A DNA stretch of 64,000 nt from Mariannaea sp. PMI_226 (lineage: Eukaryota > Ascomycota > Sordariomycetes > Hypocreales > Nectriaceae), in contig JANFOG010000003.1 in NCBI GenBank assembly GCA_024336345.1, forward strand, positions 2,858,501 through 2,922,500, written 5' to 3'. The notes beneath the pieces are model-generated. The model saw nothing but the letters and a program-made list of their open reading frames with translations, searched no databases and was not told the origin of the DNA. Numbering within the stretch: the stretch's first letter is position 1; every line of letters begins with the position of its first letter. Both the position numbers and the translations under genes were made by a program. Below, piece by piece: positions 35,901 to 46,488 of this stretch.

Positions 35901-35999
35901 CTATCTTAAATCCCACGTGCTTGTCTTGGGGAGGTTTTTCCCCGAGGGAGACTCACACAATATCTCCAGTTACGGCAAAACTATCTCGACTAGACTACT

Positions 36000-36518
36000 C
36001 TACTCCTTCTTAAAAACATCTTCCTCTAGAACAGTCCCATCCTTGAGTGTCATCTTCTCCGCACCTAGCATGACAAAGAGAAGTTGGCAGGGTGCATCGG
36101 AACGGTTGATCCACCGATGGTTAACACCCTGTTGCACGATAACATCTCCCGCCTTCATGGTCTTCTCCTCTCCTCCATCTAGAGCTAGGACAATCTCCCC
36201 AGAGAGAATCATGCCATAGTCAATGCTCTGGGTGCGATGCATGGGAGAGCCACCGCCAGGCTGGATCTCAGACATGCAGAAGACGGCACCGGTGGGGGAG
36301 CAGCGCGGAAGGGTCTCGGCGAAGGAGGGAATAGGGTCGTTGTTGTTGACGGGGACCTTTTGGCGGACGTCGAAAACAACGAAGCCGCCTTGGGGCCCAA
36401 AGGGGTAGAATGGTGCTGGGTAGGAGTCGTCCGTAAAAACAGATATGCCTTCCTCGGTGTGTGCTGTGCGCAGAAGGCGACGAGAAGAAGGATGACGGGT
36501 TGACTCAGTACCAGACAT
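36000..36518 (-). CDS. small single-domain cupin protein
   Basis: Single exon, 172 codons, starting at the ATG at 36518 (MSGTEST); the frame continues upstream only to a TTG. A cupin_2-type beta-barrel is seen at residues about 85-155: PGGGSPMHRTQSIDYGMILSGEI, the turn AGDVIVQQGVNHRWINRSDAP, then QLLFVML. The first motif has one His (HRT) and the second the usual His in NHRW; the acidic metal ligand position is plausible in the DYG/GE segment. Similar fungal proteins are annotated only as cupin-domain, and the reaction is unknown. The first 85 residues are not recognised. Its 3' end faces that of the Zn2Cys6 gene (99 bp gap). A run of about 10 A directly precedes the ATG. Confidence 0.85.
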   Translation of the reverse strand: MSGTESTRHPSSRRLLRTAHTEEGISVFTDDSYPAPFYPFGPQGGFVVFDVRQKVPVNNNDPIPSFAETLPRCSPTGAVFCMSEIQPGGGSPMHRTQSIDYGMILSGEIVLALDGGEEKTMKAGDVIVQQGVNHRWINRSDAPCQLLFVMLGAEKMTLKDGTVLEEDVFKKE

Positions 36519-37521
36519 TTTTTTTTTGGAGAAATTCAAGTTGAAGGGTTTGTGTTATTGTTTTGTTTTGCTATCGGATATGATGTATATATCTTGTGCA
36601 CCAGTGACTTGTTGCGAGGAACGCCAGAGTAATAGATGATGGTATAAGTGGTAGGCAATGGTGGTGGTGATAACTTGCTGTTCTTGTTTTGCGCTGAGGA
36701 TGCTTTGATGTTGTACAGCATTATTGAAAAACACAGAGATAGCCCAGTCCCTTTATACTTCATCATTCCCCTTTGAATTATATCTCGGCCTTTCGGACTC
36801 GCGAGCATTGGGGGCTGACATGGCTCATCATGAAGCTTTCATATGAAGGCAATTAGTTGGTTTGCAAGGATGTTCGCGCCGCTTACCCAATTGGGAAACA
36901 TCCACGAAAGGTTGCGTTGTGACAGGACAAGACAAACGGACAGACGGAGAGACAGGCATTTGAATGATGAAGTAATGAAAATCTTTATTGGTATTATGAC
37001 TAGGCTACCTATAACTAGACTTGATGTTCTATATGGGGTTACTGAGGTACGGTACAGTAGCAAGTGCGAGCTGCATCGAGCGTCCATCATACGGATCTGA
37101 CGGCTCAGGTAGACGCAATCCCCACCGCTTCACTGTCCTTTTTGACAGAGTACAGCTGATTTATCTATATCTAGTTCTTTATGCTTGATATTCGATACTT
37201 CTATCTACTACCCTCCCTCGCTTCACAAGTCCTCAAGCATGGGTATCAATCAAATCAAGGTCGTCATCACAGATCGGAGGCACAAAACAGGGATTCACCC
37301 AAAAGAAAACCCACCCACTGGTTGCGGTACATCTATCTATTACTACTATACTATTCTACAATTCAATTGCTCCGGCATTTTGTCTCTGCTCATTTTCGGG
37401 TCCTTTACAGGGACAGTCCCCTCCTGAAAAGCACTTCATTACATTCTCATACGTTTTCTCCTCTCCTTCAAATCATGTGTGACTATTCCTGCAAGCCCTA
37501 CCCCTAGTTTGACCCTCATCC
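36519..37521. other. intergenic, cupin promoter and NUP98-96 3' flank
   Basis: A 1003 bp spacer between two - strand genes. Moderately AT-rich. Short frames only; no gene supported. Confidence 0.5.
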
Positions 37522-40500
37522 TCAATGGGACATCACCTCCTTAAAACGATCCATGCCCAAATCCACCGAATAGGCCAAAAGGCGATCTTGCGTCAGCGGA
37601 AGATTCAGAATCTTCGAACGGAGTTCAGCATCCTGCGAACGCGTAAGTCTTTGAATACATTGAGTGACATGTCCCAATTTCTGTTCACATACCTGTCTTT
37701 GCTGTGTTCCCTTCAAAATCTCCCTTGCTGTCTCATCTGCCATCTCAGAAACTGCAGCGTATCTGAGAATTTCAGTCTCCGGCGCATGCTCATCCATCGC
37801 GTGCAACCCAGCCAGTAGCCTGTCCAAAATTGCAACTGGTGTCATCTCTCCCTTATTTCGGTGCTGGAGGAGCGCAAGGAAGAGACTGTATATCTCTCCG
37901 CCAAGCGACCATTCGGAAATCGTATCGCATCGGCTCTCGAATTGAGAGATAAGAGTAGCCAACCCAGTATAATCGCGCTGCACAACAGCTAGTGGGGCAA
38001 CCTCCTTGACTAAGATGCGGTGAGCCTCAACGTGAGAACCGGCGCGTAGAAGGCATTGCACCTCAGCATAGGCGTCCTTCTTGACGCTACGCATATACAA
38101 AGCCATGGCCTCCCAGATCCATGATGAAGGAATGTGGAATTTGTCGGTCAAGATACCAAAGGCAACACTAGTCTCGCTTCCGATCAAACCCGCATGTCGG
38201 CATAGATGGTTCTGGATAGCAATCTGGCGAGGAGTAGCATCAGTCAAATGCAAGAGGACAAAGATGGCTTCCAGCCACTCGCCCGCGCCGGTGAGCTGCG
38301 AAGCGTAGGCAATAGTAGCGGCATCTGCTTTTGCTGAGGCATCCTGGCCGTAAGAAACCTTGCCAGTAGAGGCCAAAGCTAGACCGAGCTGCCAGGAGAG
38401 CCTCATGTCTAATGGAGAAAGCTGCGAGTTTTCGGGTCGGAGAACAGCCTCTAAATCCGTCTGCTCGTCAGCATAAAGCTGGAGGAGTCCCCATAGCAGG
38501 TCTTGTCTGCGGTCCGAGTCGGCATCGTCCCACAGAGGCTTGATACCTTGATCAATGTACCAAGGGAGGGGCAGATATTCGCGCTCTTGGTCGACATCCT
38601 CCTTGAACTTTCTGACTGCGACGGCGAGGTCATCGTTCTGGGCAATAGCATACCATAAGCGGAGACCGAAAGACTGCTTCCAATCCAGTCCAAACTTCTT
38701 CGAAATCACAAACGAATCCATACGATCCTCAACTGGAACACCCTTCATGCCTTCACAGACGCAAGCATTACCACTCAAAAGCTCATAGATTGTTCGAATG
38801 GGTTCTGAAAACTCAGAAAGCACCTTCGATTCTTGCCAGGCCTTGATTTGTTCTCGCATATCCTTCTTGGCCTCATCGCTGGTGCCAATCAAGGGGACAA
38901 GCGTTCCCAGGCGGAAGTTCTTGCCATCGAGAAGATGTTTGCACGCCTCCGTAACACGATGGCCCGCAAGACAGGCAACCGTCTTCTCCTCATGCGTTCC
39001 AGCAAGACTGATGGTCGTTGATGAAGTTTGGTCAACCAAATCCGTCCAAAATTGTGAGAGTTTAGCCCTCCGCAAAAGGTGAGAGGGATCCTTGCGGCCT
39101 TGGTTGACAACTTCGTCAAAGAGGATACTAGCCAGTTCCCAAACATGCTTCTCTTGAATGTTTGCAGGAGCATTCATCTCCTGTTGGTGAAAGATATCCT
39201 TGAGATTATTGGTGTGCAACGAAGCCTTCGGAACTCCATCAACGATTTGAATTTGGGTCACCTTGTCCTGATTGCCCAAAAATTTCTTCGAAGACTAAAA
39301 AAAAGCAATACATGTTAAAATGAAACACTGTGAAAGTCAGATAGAGGTCACATACCTCAGCTGTTAAGCGTCCTAACCGCAGTTCCTGGTTCTCAGTCTG
39401 AATGTTAGATCGGCGATAGGTGAGGAGACCGGAGTGGCGGGACATCGACCGGCGCAAATGTTCCGGTGCAAGTTGTCTCGGCATGACAAGCGTGTCTTCC
39501 GGCCCCCAAGTCGGCCGACCAGCATCGTGATAGGTCTTTTCATCCGCATCCATATTCAGAGTCTTGTCTTGTCGCTCGTAGGGCCACTAATTTTTAAGTT
39601 CAATCTTAGCATTCAATTCATATGGAAATCGTAGATACAAAAGCCTCCAGTATTCAATCTGGGAAGCTATAGTTAAATTGCAACCAGGGAACCGACCTTA
39701 GGAAATCCTTTGCCAGAAATCGAGGCTCGCAGAGGTTGAGAAGTAGGCTTGGGTTTCTCAAACAAAGAGTTCATGAGGTCGATACTTGTGGCAAATCCGC
39801 GTCCCTTATCCACGCCAAATTGTGTGTTTACTGCCAACTCATTCAATCTGTTGTTCTTTGCTGTACTCTTCCTCCAAAGCGTCTTCTGCACGCCATCTCC
39901 TTCGCTCTTGTCGAAGTCGATCAGTAATCCAGTCTGCCTCGAGGGCGAGTCGTTCAGTTCTCTCAAGAGCTGCCGATCCCGCTTCACGGGGCTAACAGTT
40001 TTTCTCAACATTTCCGCCCAGTCATCTCCATCTGCAACCTCGAGCGTGACAGGGCCAACAGCATCCTTCACTGCTCGCATTCTAGCTCTGAGAATGCCAC
40101 CAGGGGTGTTCACTGGCCTGAACTCTTCCTCCTGGCCATTCTCCGACGAGGCATCGTTGTGCTCCGCGGCAAGATGCAGTCCAAGCGAAGACCTCGCCAA
40201 GTCTTCGTCCTCGGACATGTCATATTCGTTGCCCAAGTCAGCATTCTCATCATCGAGGAACAGCTGAACGTTATTGGGCGCGGAATCCGCGGAGCTAACC
40301 CCTAAAAAAGACGGCTTGCTAGTGAAGTTGTCTTCATACATTTCTTCCTGGTGATCGAATGTGCCTGGAAGTCCTGATCGCCGTCTGAAGTCAAGGGTGT
40401 TGTCTTGCAGAGGAGACATAGAAACGGGGTCGGTGGTCATCGAGTCCTCTACCTGCATAGTGTCCGGGGGAGCAACTTCGAGCTCGTCATCAGACTCATC

Positions 40501-43500
40501 GTCGTCATCGAGACCGTAGGTGGTGAAATGTTCAACAGAGAAGACCCAGATACCCGTATCTTTATCATAGCTCTCGAATGTAGTGTTCTCAATCTTCTTG
40601 AGACGCTCAACATGCTTGTTGAACCGCTTGGGGTCATTGGTGATGCGCTTGTCGCGACCACCGCGAGGCCACGACTGCTCGAGTGAAATTTGGGCGGGGA
40701 CGTTAAGGCCCTTCCCAACGGGAGGCTTCTTTGCCGAAACAGGGTAAACTGTAGCAGAGCGGGGCTCGAGAACGACGAGAGTGCCGCAGATATCAGCGAG
40801 ATCAATATTACTAATGTCAACAGGAACCTTGAAAGCGACATAGCCAACGTTGTCACGTCCAACAGTGAAGTTGTCAACCTTCTGGCGCTGCATTCGGTTC
40901 AAGCTCTCCAAATCTTTGAGCGGAGGGGACGTCCAGTAATTGCCAGGCGCATTGTCAAAACCGTTCACGATGTTAATCTCAGGAGTAGAGGTATGATCTT
41001 CCTCGTGCACAATGGTGAGTTCCTTGCCAGTGCCATCGTCGTTTTCAGGAGTTTTCGAACCGTTACTACCGTTAGTCACGCGATTCTGACGAGGCGTCTC
41101 TTCAGTAGAGGGGCTGATGACATCTTCGGGAGCAGGCAGGGTCTGTCGAACCGGAGTTTCACTTTCAGAGTCAACATTGCTTGTATCAAAACTGACGCGT
41201 TTGGACAGTTTGCGGGCGCTTCCGTTGCTATCGATGGCTTGCTTGTCCTTCTGTGGAGTAGAGAACAGATCACTTCTAATATCTCTGTTGATGACCAGCT
41301 TCTTGGAACCAGTGCTGCCATACCAACGGGGTTGAGAGCTGCTGGAGAAAGCACCAGGAGCGAGGATGCTATCCTCAGTGTTGAAACTTCGGCGAAGGTT
41401 ATTCGCGGAAACACTCTTGCTCAGGTTACCACTAGTGCTAGAGCCCAAAAGACTGCGACCCAGGGTGCTGGGGGTGCTGCTGATACTAGCAGGGCTACCC
41501 GAAGGAGTTCCGTAAGTGCTATACGAAAATCCGAATCCTCGCTTCTGAGGAGTGGCAAATCTAGAGGCTGAGGCAGGGGCCAACTTGTACATGGGTAGGA
41601 TCGAACTCCTTCTAGGCTTCGAGCTCCCGTTAAGTGGCGTTGCCAACGGACCGGGATTCTGGACTTCATTTCCATTCAAGCCAACAAAGAGGCTAGGTGT
41701 GCCGTAGGCAGAGACGTCATTAAGGTTAGCAGTGAGTCCCTGAGGGGCATTGCTTGCCTGGCTATTTCCAAGAATCGAACCTCCGCCTGGTTGCTGTTGG
41801 TTGGTACTGTTACCGAAGAGGGAGCCGGAGTTCTGGTTATTCGTGCTACCAAAAAGACCAGTTCCTGTGTTGGTGGCGGAACCACCGAACAGGCCTGGCT
41901 TCTGTTGCTGATTATTCGTGGAGCCGAAAAGGCCACCTGCTGCCGGTTGTTGGTTTCCAGTGTTGGAGCCAAGTCCTCCAAAAAGACCTCCGGTGTTGCC
42001 AGCAGTATTCTGGGCTGTTGCGGCGCCCCCGAAAAGACCTGTGCCGGCAGGCTTTTGTCCAAACAAGCCCCCGGTGTTGGTACTGCCAGCGGCATTGAAT
42101 CCTGTCGCTTGTTGTTGCTGGTTGTTGCCGAAAAGACCCGCTCCAGTATTGGTATTTGCGGCAGTGTTGCCGAAAAGACCTGTGCCGGCAGGTTTTTGCT
42201 GGTTATTAAACAGACCTCCTGCCTGCTGAGTCTGATTTTGAGTATTTCCACCAAATAAACCACCGGTGTTCGTGTTCGTGGTATTGGCGTTGTTGCCGAA
42301 CAGGCCTGTCGATGCGGGCGCAGCAGTATTGTTGGAGGCACCGAAGAGTCCTCCGGGAGCAGCATTAGTATTGGTACCGAAGCCAGTGTTCGTGGTGTTT
42401 CCAAAGCCGGTGCCAGTGTTGGTGTTGGTAGTTCCGAAGTTAAAACCAGTTCCAGTCTTGTTTTGGTTATTGGCAGTATTCCCGAACAATCCTCCACCAG
42501 CGTTATTGTTGGTGGCCCCAAATCCTGTCCCAGTGTTGCCAAAGCCAGTACCGGTGGCGGTCGTGTTGTTCGTGTTGCCTCCGAATAACGAGTTTCCAGT
42601 ATTCTGTGTTGTGTTGCCGAATAGGCCGCCAGCAGGCTTGTTGGCATTGGCACCGAAAAGACCACCGGTAGTGTTGGTGTTATTGGCGCCGAATGTATTC
42701 CCTGTGTTGCCAAAGCCAGTGTTTGTGTTGGTGTTGGTGTTGTTACCAAAGAGGCCTGTCCCAGGATTGGTGTTCGTTGCACCAAATCCAGTGTTCGCGG
42801 TGGTGTTGGCGGTGTTGGCGGTATTACCAAATCCTCCACCAAAGCCAGAGCTCACACCAAAGGCGCCACCACCGGTAGCATTGCCATGTCGCCGTCCTTG
42901 AACATAATCTGCCAGTCTAAGTTCTTCGGAAGACCACTTCTTGTACGGGTCTTGGAAGAGGATATTCTGGAACGAGTTCGTCGAGCCGTTGGCCTCCTTC
43001 TCAGTGTGAGCCTGGAACTGCGTACCAGCAGTACCAGGAGGATCGCCGCTCGCTCCGCCTAGGGTATTCGAACCGCCGCCGAAGCCACCAAAGCCGGTTC
43101 CAGTGTTAGCTGTGTTGCCGCCGCCTCCGAAGAGACCAGTTGTAGTGTTCGTGGCAGCCGCGCCAAACGCAGGCTTGTTCGCGTTGCTCCCGAACATGCC
43201 TCCAGTATTGCCACCACCGAACGCAGTAGCAGTATTGTTGTTGGAAGCTCCAAAGCCACCGCCAAAAGCAGGTGTGGTATTGGTATTCGCGGTAGAACCG
43301 AAAAGGCTGGAAGTACCAGTGTTCGTGGCGCCAAACGTGGTTTTGTTGCCAAAGCCACCCGTGTTGTTGTTGTTTGCTCCGAATCCTGTGAAATTAAAAA
43401 AGAGAAAATGTTAGCACATTCGACGGTATGATGCATTGAGCACTGCTGGATCGCCCAATCAATGATGACAGCTATGCGGAAGGCAAAATAAAATCGCGTA

Positions 43501-43792
43501 CCGGTGGAACCAAAGGCGCCAGGTGTGTTAGAAGTGTTGTTCCCACCGCCGAAGAGAGAGCCGGTGGTGTTCGTCTGCCCAAATCCACCAGTGTTGGTTG
43601 CATTGGTATTGGAGCCGAAGGCTTGCCGAGCGTCATAGTCAGTACCGCAGCTGTCATCGTAGTCGTCGATCAAGCAAAAACCGACTAAGGGGGCTTACCT
43701 GATGTATTGTTGTTGTTTTGACCAAAACCGCCAAATCCGGAGGATTGGTTATTATTCTGGCCGAAGCCGCCGAAGCCACTACCAAAAGACAT
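37522..43792 (-). CDS. NUP145: NUP98-NUP96 nucleoporin precursor (NUP145/SonB)
   Basis: Six exons: complement of 37522..37632, 37693..39294, 39356..39586, 39697..43385, 43502..43621 and 43699..43792 (1948 codons before the stop). The N-terminal half has dozens of GLFG/FG repeats in Asn/Thr-rich linkers, typical of the pore permeability barrier. A GLEBS-like Gle2-binding motif is seen at about residues 200-235 (KKWSSEELRLADYVQGRR). The autoproteolytic domain follows (about 895-1027; NFTVGRDNVGYVAFKVPVD, GIWVFSVEHFTTYGL). The site reads His-Phe|Thr. Downstream is a NUP96 acidic linker, WPYERQDKTLNMD, and the helical NUP96 domain of the Y-complex (about 1350-1948), including NACVCEGMKG and SWIWEAMALY. 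Intron 37633..37692 is 60 nt and stop-free, so a continuous reading adds 20 residues. Divergent from centrin. Confidence 0.94.
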
Positions 43793-44582
43793 GATGGGCG
43801 TGGATTGTAGCTTAGGTTGGTAGACAAAGACTTATGCCTCCTAGTCGATGCTCCAAGAGCTCCGTCACGGTATCGCCACGTCCAGTTCGATGAAAAGGTT
43901 TGCGGTCGAATTGGTGACGGAGCGGAATGGCTTGTGCAGAGGCGCGGGCGCCAACCGAAGTGTTTGTGAGAGTATGTATCAGAGAGGGTGTCGTGTGGGT
44001 GAAAGGAATCGCACAGGCAAAGGCACAGGGAGCGCAAGTGTTTGCACTGCCAGTTATCGTCGCTGTAGGGACAAAGGAGCGCAGAGAAAGGCGCGGGAAA
44101 GAGCCGTGAGCTGCGCTCAAAAAAGGCCACAAGAGCCTCAGGGGAAGGAGACAACAAACAAAGAAATTAAATGATAAAGAGAAGGGAAGGAATGACCGCC
44201 GAGAAGGAGTGCGCGGGGCCTGGGGGGGGGAAGTAGTGCCCTTTTTACACCTGGAGCTGGTGTTGATGGCGAGAAGAGAGGATGGAGTAGAGAGAGGCGA
44301 AGACAGGATCGCTCAGCCTGAGTCGGCCCAGCCAGCTTTTTTTTTCGGGTCGGATTCTGCCCAGAGACTCTGGCTGGCTGGAGCTGCGTTGCTGCCTCAG
44401 ACAAGAAGACAGCAACTGTGCAATTGATTGGTAGGGAGGTGTCTGCTGACTAACTGGGGCCCAATCAGGGAGCAGCTGATGGCTACATGAGGGCTGAGTA
44501 CTGTTGCCTAGAGAAACCTAGAAAGAGTACATTTGTCATCGGTACCAAGGCAGATTTGCTGCCAATCTCGCGCAACAAGCTG

Positions 44583-44612
44583 CCCCCCCGTTGGACCCAA
44601 GCTCTGGGGGGG
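44583..44612. repeat. C7...G7 inverted repeat
   Basis: Seven C (44583-44589) and seven G (44606-44612) separated by 16 nt could pair as a short GC hairpin in the NUP98-96/centrin promoter region. May be chance in a region of homopolymer runs. Confidence 0.4.
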
Positions 44613-44935
44613 AGGGCGACTACCTGGAGGTACTTGGGGGCGCGTTCCTCACTGTCGCGTCATGATCCCAGTCAAGCTCCCTGGCTCTCGGGTTACCTCA
44701 GCCTCTGATTTTCTCCCAAAGCGGGAAAGAAAACAAAAATAAGTTTACTGTTCTTTGTCGCAACCTCCTTGCGATCTCCTCTTTCGTTGCACCGACAGTC
44801 TGTTCCCCCTTCTCGAATAGCTTTGTCCAGCTCGGGTTTTCTCGCAAACTGCTTCCATCTGCGCCAATTGCTCGCCCAGTCTGTCGCGCCACACATGACC
44901 GCCCTAGTGCCTCTCGTCTCATAAACAACACATAC

Positions 44936-45008
44936 TTACATACATACATGGTGATACTGTACATACACACGTCCATGCAGATACACACATACACACACCA
45001 CACCACAC
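44936..45008 (+). repeat. CATA/CACA-rich leader before centrin
   Basis: Repeats of ACATA, CACACA and ACCACACC directly upstream of the ATG at 45022. It is most probably part of the centrin 5' untranslated region; length variation between strains would be expected. Confidence 0.5.
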
Positions 45009-45021
45009 CATAGCAAACAAA

Positions 45022-45691
45022 ATGAATCCTCATACCACACCACGCCCTACGTTTCCCATGCGCTCCTTAGCAGGAGGCGGCACCAGTCACCCACCTCAGT
45101 CGCGACAACCCGTGGCGCCGCTGGTATCATCCAACGAAGAGTACAACACCATTCCAGAGGAGGACCGAGAACACATCGATGAAGTGGTACGTCAACGACT
45201 CAATATTTTCCAGACCCTCTCCTACTCACATTTGTCGCCTACCCTAGTTTGATCTCATGGACATGAAGAAGAAGGGATGGCTTAACAGCTACGAATTCAA
45301 ACACTCCCTCGCCGCTCTCGGTTTCGACATGCCCAAACCAGAATATTTCAGACAGCTTGAGGCGTATGGCACTCCCCCGCCAGAATGGCAAGACCACAAC
45401 TGTCCCGTGAATCGTCTTTTTGTCTATCTCGACCAGTTCAGACTATGCGCCGCCAAGTTGCTTGCCAATCGGGATCCCCGACAAGAGGCGACCAAGGTAT
45501 TCAATATGTTCGACTATGATGGAGATGGCATCATTTCCTTCGATGACATGCGACGACTTGCCCAAGATATCAAGGAAGAGAGGACTATGGCCGACGAGGA
45601 GATCAAGAGCATGATTGAGCATCTCGACCATGATGGCAAAAACGGTGTCAACCTGGACGAGTTCATACAAATGATGGAAGAAGCTGGTTAG
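45022..45691 (+). CDS. CDC31: centrin / Cdc31-like EF-hand protein
   Basis: Two exons: 45022..45186 and 45248..45691 (202 codons before the stop). Centrin acts at the spindle pole body and in the TREX-2 mRNA export complex. After a Pro/Ser-rich N-terminal tail of about 35 residues come EEDREHIDEVFDLMDMKKKGWL (site I, split by the intron), GFDMPKPEYFRQL, site III VFNMFDYDGDGIISFDDM, and site IV MIEHLDHDGKNGVNLDEF. Site III has a standard calcium loop. Site I has Lys at loop positions 3 and 5, and site IV has Lys-Asn at positions 5-6, so both look weakened. An insertion of about 15 residues (YGTPPPEWQDHNCPV) lies between sites I and II. Calmodulin or a calcineurin B-type protein are less likely because of the KHSLAALGFDMPK centrin signature. 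Confidence 0.87.
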
Positions 45692-46488
45692 ACAAAAGAT
45701 GAATCGTCATGAGACCGCATGGCGCAGACAGAACGACGGACGAATGAGCTCATGTTCATGACCTCTAGCTGTGCTCCATCCCTCCAGCATTCCAGTTTGA
45801 AGCAAATCCCACCCCGGCAACGGGTAATGACGTGCGCAGCAAACCAATTGAGTACGCTCTCCATTCGGTGAGCAGCATGCCAGATTGATAACCGACAGCG
45901 CGGGTGGCAGCAAAATTAAAACTACGGAGGCTTGATGAATCAAGTCGGGCATCAGATTACAGAATTCAAGCAGGGAAGAGATGGGCCAAAGAAGCCGAGC
46001 TACTGAACCACAATTCAAGGAGTCCGGGCAAATATCAAAATTAGCTACTCAGGCGTTATTCCTATATTGCATCAACGGAAAGGATAATCATGGTTCCGGG
46101 GTTTTCTGACTTCAACGGAGTAAATGTAGATATGAATCAGATCTAATTTTTTTGAATGTGGAAGACGCGCTGTCTAAATCTCCCTGTGCCATCACACAAA
46201 CTTCCATTCACCAGTAAGAAGAACTGAACCACCCAGGAATTGCAACGTAGGATCGAAAACTATAAATATGCTATGAACGGCGAACACCATTCTTCGCCCG
46301 TCGGAAAAAAAAAATTGGTGGAGAGAGAGACAAAGCAAAGAAGAGAGAAGAAAATAGGAAAATGGCGTGGCTTGTGTGTGTGAGTGTATCATGTCTACAA
46401 TTAGACACATAAGGCAGTTAAATAAAAATCCTTGTGCGGCACAGTCTCATCCTTTTCCAATGCAAGATAAGTAGGGCTCAGACAAAGA
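45692..46488. other. convergent spacer between centrin and epsin
   Basis: A 797 bp spacer holding both 3' ends; an A-run near 46305-46314. No gene supported. Confidence 0.5.

Larger units (their letters stand above)
43793..45021. other. divergent promoter NUP98-96 / centrin
   Basis: A 1229 bp head-to-head spacer with G runs (44222-44230), a C7...G7 inverted repeat and a CA/CATA-rich leader before centrin. Open frames on both strands are unrecognised. No gene supported. Confidence 0.5.

Noticed and set aside
41676..42842. 388-codon frame overlapping NUP98
   Set aside because: Frame-shifted shadow of the repetitive GLFG region on the same strand; opposite-strand frames at 42266-42901 are likewise shadows.
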